This document shows, one piece after another, positions 10,133 through 20,297 of a stretch of DNA of 64,000 bases; position 1 is the first letter of the stretch, and every line of letters begins with the position of its first letter. The stretch is taken from contig JBCAQO010000016.1 of the NCBI GenBank assembly GCA_039111635.1, positions 1-64,000 on the forward strand. The letters run 5' to 3'. Below the pieces are notes generated by a model. The model saw only the letters and a program-made list of their open reading frames with translations. It did not search any database and was not told the origin of the DNA. Made by a program: the position numbers and the translations under genes. Source of the stretch: Heterobasidion occidentale. Lineage: Eukaryota; Basidiomycota; Agaricomycetes; Russulales; Bondarzewiaceae.

Positions 10133-10752
10133 TGTTACGAACTGCTCGTTCAGTAACCCAAGAGTAACAGGTTCTTCCCTAGGTCGCACAATGGACTGAG
10201 TGGTGGACGAAGTCTCGACTGTATCAGGTATCGATACAGGAGGGAATAGTGATTGACTCTAAGAGTCCTGTATGCGTAGATACAGGGAAACGAAGAGCTT
10301 CGTATTCGAAGATACGAATGAACGAAGAGAATAGACTGAAGATCCTCAGCCTATTCTATGGGCCTTATATACTGTATAGGGTATAGGGTAAGAGTCCGTG
10401 TGCTTCTCCAGGTTCCCATCCCAGGAGAATTGTGGTCGCCGTCTCTCTCAACCGGTGCCTACTCTTGTACTTCTCTAGTCGCACTGATCCATCATGGTGC
10501 GACGAGGTGCTTACCCATAAGCCCTAAGCCCATGGCATGTGAATGCCTCTCTTATTACTGTGTGAACTCTGTGAGTCTCGTGTCCCTCCAATATAGCCCC
10601 TACCGATGTCTTGAAGAACCATCGGTCTTGTCGGCTCCTAAGGACACGCCGAATACCTTGGTGTACGCTCCGTAGTGGAGCCGCCTAGCATGTGATGCTT
10701 GATCCATCGGTTAGACCGACCCGAAAGGGCCCCGATCGGTCAAGTCATAACA
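10133..10752 (-). repeat. 3' LTR of A1
   Basis: The LTR is bounded by TGTTAC and ATAACA on the plus strand. It contains three adjacent hairpins in the presumed leader, among them CCTGTAT-GCGTAG-ATACAGG (10267-10286) and TTCGTAT-TCGAAG-ATACGAA (10299-10318). Their stems differ in other copies while the six-base loop length stays. Confidence 0.93.
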
Positions 10753-10767
10753 TTACCCCCTTTCTAG
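10753..10767 (-). other. Polypurine tract of A1
   Basis: On the minus strand the sequence CTAGAAAGGGGGTAA lies directly upstream of the 3' LTR. The same tract borders the LTR of A3 (after 57784), and a pyrimidine-rich plus-strand equivalent (CGACCCCCTTT) follows the LTR of A2 (after 40708). Confidence 0.75.
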
Positions 10768-13383
10768 GTCCCAACTCCTGAGGGGACTACTCGCTTGAGC
10801 TTCATCGTCATTCCACGTACATACGTACAATTGCTTTCTGGTCATCAAAATAGATTGGGATGCGTCTTCCCAATATCGCTTCGTTTTCTGGGGCGAAGAC
10901 CGACTTACGTCGTTTACAACGCCTAGGAGTTTTCCATCTCCGTTGAGCTGTTTGATCCAGGTCTACGCCCTCGGTGTTCTTCCTTCACCGTACGTTTTGT
11001 GTGAGTACGCTCCTAGAGTCAATAGGCAGCTACTCAACCAGGACTCCCTGGTAGGTTTGATGAGCCAGTGTCGTCTGGCGACAATGCAGAAAGGTGTCGT
11101 GCGAATGATTGCGAGATGAAATAGAAACTCGTCTGTGGATGGGTGTGTGTCGTTCTTCTTCAAAATGCCGAAGGCCATGCTTCAGTGTTTCCAGGATAGA
11201 TCTTCATCTCCTTGATCTCCGGTATCGAGGGGGACTCCAGGTGTGTGGGTTGATCGCTTTACTAAGGCTTAGGCCCACCAACCTATCGAGAATAGACTTT
11301 TCTCGACTTGTCTTGAGTCCGGCAAGACCCCTTTGAAGATCCCTAACTCTGTCAGCCCCATACGGTGGCCCGTCCTGGTTAGAGATTGAGTGTTTGTCCA
11401 GAGTTTGTTTTTCACAAGGGAGCGAGCATGTAGCCACGCTCCGCGTATTGAACATGAGGTAAGGACTTTTGAAGAATAGACTTTGAACCCCATGGTCCCT
11501 TGAATAGACCATGGTATCCACCGTGACGGTAATTATGCGGGGTCAGCGTAAGGTATGTCCTGGTAGTTTAACGTCGTGCCGGACGTCCGTAGTTTTGCGT
11601 CTTTGCGGACGTCGGCTAGTTTATCCTTAAGTCATTGCAGACTGAGGCTAGTTTATACACAAGTCATTGCGGACTGCCCTGTTAGTTTAAACCAAGGTCG
11701 TTGCGGACCTATCCATCTTCCAACGTAGGAGTACCTGTAAACAAGATGGTAGACCTTTTCTGTGCGCCGGAACATTCATCGGTGATGCACATAGGGCCCT
11801 AGACCAAGTACAGCCATCTTGACAGGGTTCCTATTGAGGAAGGATGGTGACGGTTTATACTATATCAAACCGGATAACTTCTAGAGTTGCGAGAATAGAC
11901 TTGAAGGCCTATTTTGACACAACTCACATGGCCCTGTAGACAGAAGGGCAGCTCAGTTCATCGTCGTGAAGGACGTCAACTAGTTTATAGTCATTGCGGA
12001 CGTCCGCTATCGCCTGGCTTGAACCTCCCGAGCCTCGATAGATTTTAATCCTCCGGGGCGAGGGTAGTTTAAGGTCATTTCGGACTATTGCAGCTAGAAG
12101 CGGTAATTCTAGCTCCAATACGGTCCCTAGAACAAGGGACAATAGTTTATCGTCATTGCGGACTAGATCAACATCGTGGCGTAAACAACGATGTCAATCG
12201 ACATCTCCTCTGCTGAAAGGAGTGGTAGTTTAACGTCTTTGCGGATGCAGCAATGCCGAAACATATCTCATGTTTGGACACTGCTCATGACCCTGTAAGG
12301 TAAGGGTAGTCCCAGTTTAACGCCATGGAGGGCGTCCGTAGTTTAACGTCTTTGTGGACTCAGCACGAGGCACGATCCCAGTTGCCTCTTGACTGGCCCT
12401 TGAAGCGGAATCCTTGCTTCAGACTTCAAGGGTAGAATGGGAGCGCCGTGGAGTAGTCGTGGCCTTGTCGGAAGACTGACAACCCGCTCCACGTCCCCAA
12501 ACCCCTCGCACGGATTTGAACCGTGTCGACCCCATATTCTTTTACCGTAGGGCGTATGGAATATGGAAGCGCCTCGACCTAGTCGGCAGGGTTCTGCAAT
12601 GGTGGAGGCCCTCCCTTCCATCGTCTGCCAGAATACAACCACGCTCTGAGGGTCTTGGTAGCTTTAGTGTCGTTCCGGACGGTAACTAGTTTACCGTCAT
12701 TGCGGACCAAGCCTTTCGTAGTTTTACATCGTTGCGGATGTATTTCTCCCGTTTTGGGTTACTAATGGAGTGCGGCCATTAGTTCCTGCATCGCAGATAG
12801 GGTCCCCTAATGCGGAACGACCCTGTAAAACCGGAGATCCAAAGTGGGACGTCCAAGACACCTGTCAGACCTTGACAGCGAGGTTGGTCCACCGTTCCCC
12901 AACGGCGAACATGCAACACGATTTCCCGCCAATATTCATGCATCATTCATGTACCAGTACCAAGGTTATGTTGTGAATCCTAAGGGCCTCCTAATGCGGA
13001 AAGGGCCCTGTAAAACTGGGGATCCAAGCGGGACACCCGATTCGCTTGTCAGAATACCTCTTGACAACGAGAGTGTTAGATGCTTGTCCTTGTCTTGAGA
13101 CCGGAGGGCTGCAACGCAAAATGGTCAGGTACTTCCCCTGCCTTCTTATCTTTTCACAGTTTAACGTCATGCAGGACGTTCGTTCCGGCGTCCTGTGCGT
13201 GAAACCGGTACCTGTGGTGCGGAGGGTCCTTTCCTCTCCGTCACCGTGTTAGAGGCCAGGGGTTCCTCAACTCCCTTGCCTAATATCCTCCGCCGATGTC
13301 TCCATAATCCCCGTATCCTTCATCTGGCCGGTAATAGGGATCGATGTCGTCGTAATTGCCGTCTTCGACCTCGTCCCAGGCGT
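10768..13383 (-). other. Structured 3' noncoding region of A1 with hairpin array
   Basis: No credible protein is encoded in 2.6 kb between ORF3 and the 3' LTR. About sixteen copies of a degenerate unit, on the plus strand TAGTTTA-N-stem-six-base loop-stem, occur from 11564 to 13180. The commonest loop is ATTGCG (CGCAAT in the sense RNA). Stems vary but remain paired: ACGTC/GACGT (11571), AGGTC/GACCT (11695), ACGCC/GGCGT (12320), TACATC/GATGTA (12725), AACGTC/GACGTT (13163). Other hairpins with six-base loops are interspersed, for example GTCCCT-AGAACA-AGGGAC (12123-12140). The region is conserved in A2 and A3. Confidence 0.7.
12502..12590 (-). other. tRNA-like domain in the A1 3' region
   Basis: In the sense strand a perfect T-arm-like hairpin (CACGG, loop TTCAAAT, CCGTG) follows an 8-bp hairpin CCATATTC/GAATATGG with a 19-base loop. 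Before that lies a D-arm-like GCC/GGC stem around GACTAGGTCGA. The GGTTCAAATCC string fits a Pol III B box. No convincing acceptor stem is seen, so it is probably not a working tRNA gene. The same arrangement is kept at 42443-42530 and 60579-60668. Confidence 0.45.
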
Positions 13384-14656
13384 CTAGTTCCGCTCGAGTC
13401 CAGGAAGTAGTTCGCTGAGTCGGGCGCTGGCGGATTGGAGTTCTTCTACCAATGTGTGGATGTGCTCCTTCAATTCGATTATCTCGAGGACGGTTTGGAG
13501 TCGGCGAATCTCTTGGTCGAGTTCTTCTAGGACTGCTTCGCCTGGGCTAAGGGGTTGTCCTTGCCCTCTGGTTCCCTCGTCCCTCATTCCTCCTGTACCT
13601 TGGAGGGTGTTCCTCATTGCTGCCTCCTGCATCTTGCCCGGTGGATTGTCCTGTCGATATGGGAGGTAGGGCCTCTCGGTCCCTTCGTGCCTGTCGTTGG
13701 ACTGTAGCCCAGACGTATTCTGTCTGGGTGGATGCGTCTCGACTACTTGTAGCTGGTATCGCTCTGCTGGCTTCGCTCCATGGTTGGACGCGGAATGGAT
13801 CAATCCGAACGGGACGGGCGTGGGAGGAGTGTCTTGTGTCGGTGTGCGATATGAGGGCGGGTAGGAGTTCCAAATTGATGAAGGAGGAGAACTCGTCCGG
13901 GTGAATGAGTAGGGCGTAAGCCCCATTATTTCCTCGGGCGTACCAGGAGGCGGCCCTATGATCATCTGCATAGGCCAGAAGCCTGACCTGGTCGCTCGCG
14001 TCAGCAAGGCGTCGGGGTATGTTGTCGCTCTCGCTCCCTGGTTGCCCTGCGAAGAAGTTAGCGAGCCTTTGTAAGGCTAGCGCTGTGGCCATCTGAATTA
14101 CCGCGGAGATGGTGGTGCGCTGGAGCAGCGCGTCTCCTAGCCCTTCCAACTCTCCGGGGTGCAGATCTCGACTACTGGTAGGGGGTCCTCTGGTCCTGGC
14201 AGCTGATGTACCAGCCGTTGCTGGTTCTTGTACACCTGCCTCAGCAACTGTAGGCGATGCCAGGTCCGCAGGGTTTCCTGGTCTTCTTCCGCTTCTCGTT
14301 TCCTGTCTTGTGTCTCCTTGAGCCAACGCTGTCGTCGGTCGCGGAGGCGTTGACGGAGTAGGTCTTCCTTCTTCTTGACGTCCTTCATCGTGCTCGTCAT
14401 GAGTTCTCTCAAACCGTGGTGAGGTTCGGGGACCCGTTCGATCTTCGACGGCGAGCGCGGTTTGGTGGACGATGATTGGTATGGGAATTCCTTCTGGAGT
14501 CGCTGGGCGGCTGCTTCGGCTAGGGCGTCCAGTGTCGGGGTTGGCCACGGCCAGAACGATGTCTGGCGAGGGGTTTCTTGAAGGGGAGGAGGTAGTTCCA
14601 TCATCGATGAGCATGGCACGTCCAGGGGAGTAATCAAGGGAGGAGTGGTCGGACAT
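13384..14656 (-). CDS. ORF3 of A1, extra open reading frame(s) downstream of pol
   Basis: A 369-codon frame (13547-14656, starts MSDHSSLDYSPGR) begins 58 bases after pol. It overlaps a second frame (14137-14637, starts MITPLDVPCSS) containing a charged coiled-coil-like stretch around KKKEDLLRQRLRDRRQR. It also overlaps a third frame (13384-14007) whose end is heptad-like (EELDQEIRRLQTVLEIIELK). All three recur in A3. By eye, different frames are the better conserved one in successive segments. No signal peptide, membrane segment or known domain was seen, so there is no case for an envelope gene. It may be one protein with shared old frameshifts, or overlapping genes. Confidence 0.55.
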
Positions 14657-14714
14657 GTACTGGGGGGATTCTTGCTTTGAAAGGGATGGGGGGTTTCTCC
14701 CTTTTTATACCTTT

Positions 14715-15290
14715 CTAAAGCTTAATCGCTGCAGGTCGGGGTTTGTCTGGGTAGCTTTCGTGGAATTCACGAAGCGCCTTGTCGGCCGTATCTTTGAGGA
14801 GGGTGAAGGGTTCCCAGGTGTTATCGGCTTCGGAGTATCCGACCCATTTGACAAGGTACTTGGTCCCTCGTCCCTGACGTCTTGAATCTAGAATAGCCTC
14901 CACTTCATAGTGTTCTTCTTCATTCAAGATCTCTGGGGCAGGTCTGGGGAAGTTCCTTCTGTGGGCCTCTGTCTCGTGATATTCCGTGAGTATGGAGGCA
15001 TGAAATACCAGGTGTATCTTCCATGTTTCGGGTATTTTCAGCCGATAAGCCAGAGAGCCGATTCTTTCGGTCACTGAAAAGGGGCCATAGCGTCGCGGTG
15101 CCAGCTTGAATTTCGGATGAGTCGTCCAAATGTGGGTTCCTTCTAACCAAACTTGGGTTCCTACTTCCCACTGCGGAAGTTTCCTGTGCAGGTCCCGGTC
15201 CTTGGCGTGCTGCGCTGCTATTTGTAGGCTTGCGGCCGCATCTTCTTGGACTTCCTTAATTAGCTGCAAACGTTCAGTTACTGCGGGCAC
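14715..15290 (-). pseudogene. A1 integrase C-terminal part with chromodomain
   Basis: This frame encodes the integrase end (TERLQLIKEVQEDAAASLQ, WEVGTQVWLEGTHI), the GPF motif (RRYGPFSVTERIG) and a chromodomain (YEVEAILDSRRQGRGTKYLVKWVGYSEADNTWEP). It ends YPDKPRPAAIKL. It should be fused to the upstream pol frame. A deletion of about 30 bases near 15310, just after HSATG, puts it out of frame; A3 shows the unbroken sequence (KSLFEVLYGFN) at this point. Chromodomains of this type direct integration to modified chromatin. Confidence 0.85.
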
Positions 15291-18151
15291 CTTGGTCTCC
15301 AGAGCTGAGTCGACTGAATATGGTGGATTGAACCAGTGGCGGAGTGCTTTCGAGTGTTGTGGGAGAATTCTGCGAAGGGGATCAAGTCTACCCAGTTATC
15401 TTGATGGTAGTTGCAGAACACTCGCAGGAATTGCTCGATTTCTTGGTTCATCCGTTCTGTTTCTCCGTCCGTTTGGGGATGATAAGCCGTGCTGAGGGCA
15501 GGAGTGATTCCCATTCCTTTCCATAGTTCCCTTGTGAACTTTGCCGCAAATTGAGGACCTCTGTCGGACACCACCTTGGTTGGTAAACCATACCGTTTGA
15601 ACACATTGTCCTGGAACAGCGTTGTAGTTTCTTCTGCCATGATTGTCTTCTTGCACGGAGTAATGACTATCCCTTTTGACAGGCCTTGATCGACTACTAC
15701 GTTTATCGAGTCGTAACCTCTGCTTTCTGGGAGGTCTGTTACGAAGTCGGTGGAGATGAAGCGCCAAGGGGCGTTCGTGGTTTCCAATGGTTGGATCGGT
15801 GGATGGGTCCTGTGGGGCAAGTTTTTGGTGGATTGGCAGATTGCGCATCCATCCACATATTGGTGTACGAATTTGGTCATGCTTGACCACCAATAATGGC
15901 GTTGTACCAATTCTAAGGTCTTTGCCCGGCCTGGATGTCCTGTAGCCATAGTGTCATGGTGCGTTTTGACAATCATTCGTCGGAGGAGGTCGTCTTTCGG
16001 GACACATATGTAGCCGTCGCGTCTTGTTATACCTTCTTCATGTGTCCATTTTCCTAAGTCGCCCTTCATTGCATTTGGTCCTTTCTCCAGCAGTTTCTTG
16101 AGGGCGACGTCGACTAGCAAATCGTGTTCCGAGCGCGAGTGTTGAATAAGGGAGAGGATGTCCGAGGATACGAGTTCTGTTGCTTTGACGTGTATGCCTT
16201 CGCTTGGTTCTACTAGAGTTTCGCTGGACTCGGTGAAAAGTCTGGACGGGAGCAGAGTCTGTGCCTTGTTATCAGATTCCACCCCCTCACTAAGGTCTGG
16301 ACGCCTGGACAGAGCATCGGCGTGATTAGTAGTTCCAGCCTTGTAACTGAGCTGGAAGTTAAATCTGGACAAAAACAGACTCCAGCGTGCTTGTCGCCTT
16401 GATAGGTCGCGCGCGGTCTGAAAGTGTTCCAGGTTCTTGTGGTCTGTCCAGACTTCAAAAAGGTGTCTAGCGCCCTCGAGGTAGTGTTTCCAGTGTTCGA
16501 GCGCCTTGATAATCGCAAGGAGTTCGCGATCATGTACGTCGTAATTTCGTTCGGCCGGTGAGAACGATCCTGAAAGGTAAGCGACGGGGTGCCAGTCGTT
16601 ATCAGGTCCTTCCTGTAAGAGGACTGCACCATATGCAGCGAGGGAGGCGTCGGTGACAAGTCGGTAGGGACGCATCGGGTCAGGGTATAGCAGGACTGGT
16701 TGACTAATGAAGGCTTTCTTTAGTCGATCAAATGCTTGTTGGCATTCCGTGGTCCAGTCCCATCTCGTATCTTTCTTCGTGAGGTCATGTAGGGGCCGAG
16801 CGATCAAGGAGAACTTGTCAATGAATCGTCGGTAAAAGTTCCCTAAGCCTAAGAAAGAGCAGATGTCGCGGACCGTGTGCGGGATGGGCCATTCCTGGAT
16901 AGCTTCAACCTTCGAGTCTTCCATAGCGACGTGGTCTTTTGAGATTGTGTACCCAAGGTAGTTTAGCTTCTCCTTGTGGAACTCGCACTTCTCTGGTTTG
17001 AGGTAAAGATCGTTGTCACGTAGGATTTGGAGGACTCGTCGAAGAATCACAATGTGTTCTGCTGTGGTCTTCGTAAAGATGAGGATGTCGTCCATATATA
17101 CCGCTATTTTCCGGGCCAAGATGAGTTCCTGAAAGATCATATTCATCATGACTTGGAAGGTTCCCGGGGAGTTGCAGAGCCCAAAGAACATTACTGTAGG
17201 TTCAAAGAGCCCTAAGGGTGTGACGAAGGCCGCCTTGGATTCGTCTCCTTTCTTGATGCGCACGTTGTTATATCCCCACCGAACATCGAGCTTCGAGAAC
17301 ACCGTTGCGCCTTTAATGATATCCAATAGTTCTTGGATTAACGGTAGGGGGGTGACGTCTCGAATGGTGTGTTCGTTAAGGTGACGATAGTCTTGTACCG
17401 GACGAAGTTTCCCATCTTTCTTGCTTACAAAAAAGAAAGAGGCCGCGCTATGTGCTGTTGACCGACGTATTGTTCCTCTGGAAAGGTGCTCCTTGACGAA
17501 CTTCCCTAACTCATCATGCTTTTCCGGGCTCAGAGGAAATATCCGTGGGGCCTGGGGTACAAAAGATGGTTTGAGGTTTATCGCGTGGTCCCATATTGTA
17601 TGTTGGGGGAGTCTCTGCGATCGTCGTTCGCTGAAGATGTCGAGGTAAGAATGATATTCTGTCGGTACCCGGCCTTTCAAGTCGGTGGTATCAATTTCTT
17701 CCTCCAGATCTTCGTCAAAGCTTGCGAACCCCGAGGGTTCTGGAGCTACCTTCCTGATGACGGGCTCTCCTGCGCTGTCCATTGCGGAGGAGTCAAACGG
17801 TGTTTGCGCTTCTTCAGCGACTTTTCCTGAAGCTTCGCCCTGGGCTACCTTTTGCTGAGCTTGCCGGCGTTCCTTCCTTTCAGTTATTTGTTCCTCAAGC
17901 CATTCCCGAGCCTTGCGTTGTCGGGATTTATGCTCGAGTAACTCCATGAACCGAGTTTTCCACTCCTTCGCGGGTACTTGGCTCCATTGTTCTTTAGTCC
18001 AAGTCCACGAAGGTCCTACCGGTTCTGAGACAAGATGCGGTTTCGTCCGCTGTGGAATCTTGTCACCGCGTAGTTTCGCTAGCCATGCCTTCTTGGTAGG
18101 CTCTTCCCTTGCCTTGGTAAACCCCATATGGTTTGGCAATCTCTGGGGCAT
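15278..18151 (-). CDS. A1 pol: RT, RNase H and integrase core
   Basis: This 957-codon frame holds a basic linker (residues 1-160) and RT with KKDGKLRPVQDYRHLNE at about 244-260, the LDV Asp near 289 and YMDD at 352-355. RNase H follows (LVTDASLAAYGAVLLQEG, WTDHKNLEHFQTARD). The integrase has an HHCC domain ([23 protein letters not shown]) and a catalytic core (ISTDFVTDL, VSDRGPQF, DGETERMNQE). The catalytic residues expected of each enzyme are present. The last 20 or so codons are out of frame because of the deletion described in the entry for 14715-15290. Family: chromovirus Ty3/gypsy. Confidence 0.88.
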   Translation of the reverse strand: MPQRLPNHMGFTKAREEPTKKAWLAKLRGDKIPQRTKPHLVSEPVGPSWTWTKEQWSQVPAKEWKTRFMELLEHKSRQRKAREWLEEQITERKERRQAQQKVAQGEASGKVAEEAQTPFDSSAMDSAGEPVIRKVAPEPSGFASFDEDLEEEIDTTDLKGRVPTEYHSYLDIFSERRSQRLPQHTIWDHAINLKPSFVPQAPRIFPLSPEKHDELGKFVKEHLSRGTIRRSTAHSAASFFFVSKKDGKLRPVQDYRHLNEHTIRDVTPLPLIQELLDIIKGATVFSKLDVRWGYNNVRIKKGDESKAAFVTPLGLFEPTVMFFGLCNSPGTFQVMMNMIFQELILARKIAVYMDDILIFTKTTAEHIVILRRVLQILRDNDLYLKPEKCEFHKEKLNYLGYTISKDHVAMEDSKVEAIQEWPIPHTVRDICSFLGLGNFYRRFIDKFSLIARPLHDLTKKDTRWDWTTECQQAFDRLKKAFISQPVLLYPDPMRPYRLVTDASLAAYGAVLLQEGPDNDWHPVAYLSGSFSPAERNYDVHDRELLAIIKALEHWKHYLEGARHLFEVWTDHKNLEHFQTARDLSRRQARWSLFLSRFNFQLSYKAGTTNHADALSRRPDLSEGVESDNKAQTLLPSRLFTESSETLVEPSEGIHVKATELVSSDILSLIQHSRSEHDLLVDVALKKLLEKGPNAMKGDLGKWTHEEGITRRDGYICVPKDDLLRRMIVKTHHDTMATGHPGRAKTLELVQRHYWWSSMTKFVHQYVDGCAICQSTKNLPHRTHPPIQPLETTNAPWRFISTDFVTDLPESRGYDSINVVVDQGLSKGIVITPCKKTIMAEETTTLFQDNVFKRYGLPTKVVSDRGPQFAAKFTRELWKGMGITPALSTAYHPQTDGETERMNQEIEQFLRVFCNYHQDNWVDLIPFAEFSHNTRKHSATGSIHHIQSTQLWRPRCPQ

Positions 18152-18154
18152 CGA

Positions 18155-18619
18155 TCAAGTGTACTTCACGGCGCCTCCACCCGATGGAGGGTCGTGGTAT
18201 TTCAACCAATCTGTTCCTAGGAGCATGTCGTCTTTCCCTAGATTGGTGATGAACATCTGGACGCGTTCGGTGTGAGTTCTCCCCCGTCTATCTTTGACGG
18301 TGAGATTTGCGTCTAGGCCTCGTCGTATGAGGCCTGCCTTGTTGATGGTGTCATCGACGTTGCGGACGCGGATGGGGCGGTTTAAAGGATAGGTGGGGAG
18401 GTTGTGCTTCTGTACCCACTTCTCGTTTACCAAAATCCCTTCGCATGCTGAGTCGATGGCGGCCCTGGCTCCAGCGCTTCTTCCTCGAGTCGATAATCGC
18501 ACATCAAGTCGAATGGGGGTGATGATATGGCTGGTCATTGCTCCGATTCGAATACATGATGGGGAATCATACTCGAGTTTCCTCGACCCTCTCTCTTCGG
18601 CTGGTGAAGGAGAGGTCAA
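18155..18619 (-). pseudogene. A1 protease
   Basis: The 154-codon frame resembles a retropepsin: the active-site string reads AAIDSACEGILVNEKW (DSA rather than the usual DSG) and the flap-side string reads DMLLGTDWLKYHDP. The expected continuation with two Cys (as TRCPPSC in element B) is visible but out of frame near 18130-18160. The frame is therefore separated from RT by indels. Whether the break is damage or a frameshift site cannot be told from one copy. Confidence 0.7.
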
Positions 18620-19155
18620 GAAAAATCCTCTGCCAGGTCCACCAACATTTGCCTTCGCTCGGCCTTCCCTACTTCTTGGAAGAGCGCTCGGACGCCATTA
18701 GTATCACTGATGGGTCCGTTTCTTCGTCGTCCGTTAGGCGGTACATAGCGCTCTCCATCGCTCTGGCGTGATCCTCCCCTTCTTGCGGAAGGGTCCTCAC
18801 GTTCCACCGAATTACCAGGTTGTGGTACCCGACGGTGGTGGCCATGAGAACTCCCCTCCTCCAATCCTCGATGTAGTCGCGCATCGTTTCCCACCAGGGA
18901 TTCTTGCTCGTCTTCATCCTCCATGTCTGCAGCGCGAGTTCGTCTACCTCCTCCACCCACCGGTTTGCGCGGATTTCCTCGAGACGGGGGAACGCCTCTA
19001 CGAGGGGAACAACAGTCAGCTATCCCATGCCCTGGTTTTCTGCAATTGTAACAGGAAAAGGGAGCAGGTCTCTTGCCATCGTATACACGCTTGTTCCGAC
19101 TGGCGTCTCTTTTGCGAGAGGCATCAATATCCATGTCAACCACCTGGTTGTTCAT
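18616..19155 (-). pseudogene. A1 gag C-terminal part with zinc knuckle
   Basis: The frame contains MNNQVVDMDIDASRKRD and the CCHC knuckle CYNCRKPGHGIADC, followed by a basic, Arg/Gly-rich tail that should bind nucleic acid. It corresponds to 56730-57180 of A4. It is the continuation of the capsid frame at 19329-19826, offset by a small deletion near 19340. Confidence 0.75.
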
Positions 19156-19328
19156 TCTGCGAGGAGCGGTGGTAGAGTTATAACGACGAGCTGGTTGGAG
19201 GTGAAAGCGATTGAGGAAGTCGCTTCGGAATGAGGTGGAGTTGGCGAGAATCGCCTTTTGAGCACTTCGGGCTCTTAGGCGTCCATCTATTTCACAGGCA
19301 GTGTTGACCCAATCTTGGATCGTGTCCT

Positions 19329-19826
19329 TCAGCGGAGTTTCTTTGTCATAGATCTTGGGTCAAGCCCTCTCTGGAAGTAAGGGACCTGTTCCTTGTCGGT
19401 GATGTCGGCGTCGGCGGCGATAAGGATGAATTGATTTGAGTATTCATCCACCGTCATCTTTCCCTGAGAGAAAGACATGAGGGCGCTTCGGGCCTTGTCC
19501 GTAAGGTTTGTTTCCTTGAACTGGAGCTTAAACCTGTCATGGAAGTCGTCCCAAGTCCCTACTGTTTTGGGCGGTGTTGCCCCTACTGTCCTCTTCAGGA
19601 AACTCTCCGCCCATACGCCGGCCGTACCATATCTCATGCATGAGAGGGCGAGGGAAACTTTGTCCGCATCCGTCTTGTATCGGTCCGATTCTGCTGTAAA
19701 AAGGAGGAGGCAATTCATGATGAATTTCTGCGATTGTGTTCGGTCTCCCTCGAAGTTGTCAGGGAGTTTGAGCTTGCCCCTTCCCGACGATGCGAGTGCG
19801 GGGGGGTCTGTAGGGTTTGTCGACAT
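19329..19826 (-). pseudogene. A1 gag capsid part
   Basis: The frame begins MSTNPTDPPALASSGRGKL and contains a retrotransposon gag capsid-like domain (DRTQSQKFIMNCLLLF, MRYGTAGVWAESFLKRTVG, KARSALMSFSQGKMTVDEYSNQF). It ends early at TKKLR because about a dozen bases are missing where A4 reads KVMDK. Open sequence upstream (19830-20045) encodes a Trp-rich acidic leader (QYFFTREDETEAEWAW) that is likely part of a longer Gag. Gag would form the cytoplasmic particle. Confidence 0.78.
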
Positions 19827-20285
19827 AATGTTTCGGGTGTTGATTGGTGTTTGAATATCCGAGGATTCGGACTTGGATGCTCCTTCTTCTTCTTCCGATG
19901 TGTCCGGGATTTCCGGTTCGGGGTTTCTGTACTAGGGTGGCTCTACCCAGTCTTCTGCTATTTCGTCCCAAGCCCACTCAGCTTCTGTTTCGTCTTCTCT
20001 TGTGAAGAAGTATTGTCCTTCTCAGTACGAGCAGTTATCAAAGTTTGGGGGTGCTGGCCGGTTGGTGTCGGAGTAATACCAGCGGTTTTCTCTTTGATGG
20101 ATAGGACGATTGTTCTGTTGAAGTTGGTTATGGGTTCGTCTAGTGCCTGGTGGAAATCCTAGGCCTAGGTCTTGCTCCAGGGTGTGTGAAGTAACTCTCT
20201 TCGGTGGGGGTCTATGCCACCGATGAGGGTTGTGAGAAAGAGTGTGGCAGCAAGCGGAGTGTGGTGCAAGGTAGGGGCAAAGGCG

Positions 20286-20295
20286 AGTCTATTCT
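20286..20295 (-). other. Self-priming primer-binding site of A1
   Basis: On the minus strand AGAATAGACT lies two bases inside the 5' LTR end. It is the exact reverse complement of the presumed transcript start AGTCTATTCT (minus strand of 20493-20502), which follows TATATAAGG (minus strand of 20528-20536). The same pair occurs in A4. Confidence 0.7.
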
Positions 20296-20297
20296 AG

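Noticed and set aside
12502..12590. A functional tRNA gene
   Set aside because: The T-arm is perfect but no acceptor stem pairs and the anticodon-arm loop is far too long. It is reported only as tRNA-like.
11564..13180. CRISPR array
   Set aside because: Units are degenerate, unevenly spaced and have no unique spacers of equal length; the host is a eukaryote.
13547..14656. Envelope gene in family A
   Set aside because: It is in the right place for env but has no signal peptide, membrane span or fusion-like segment.
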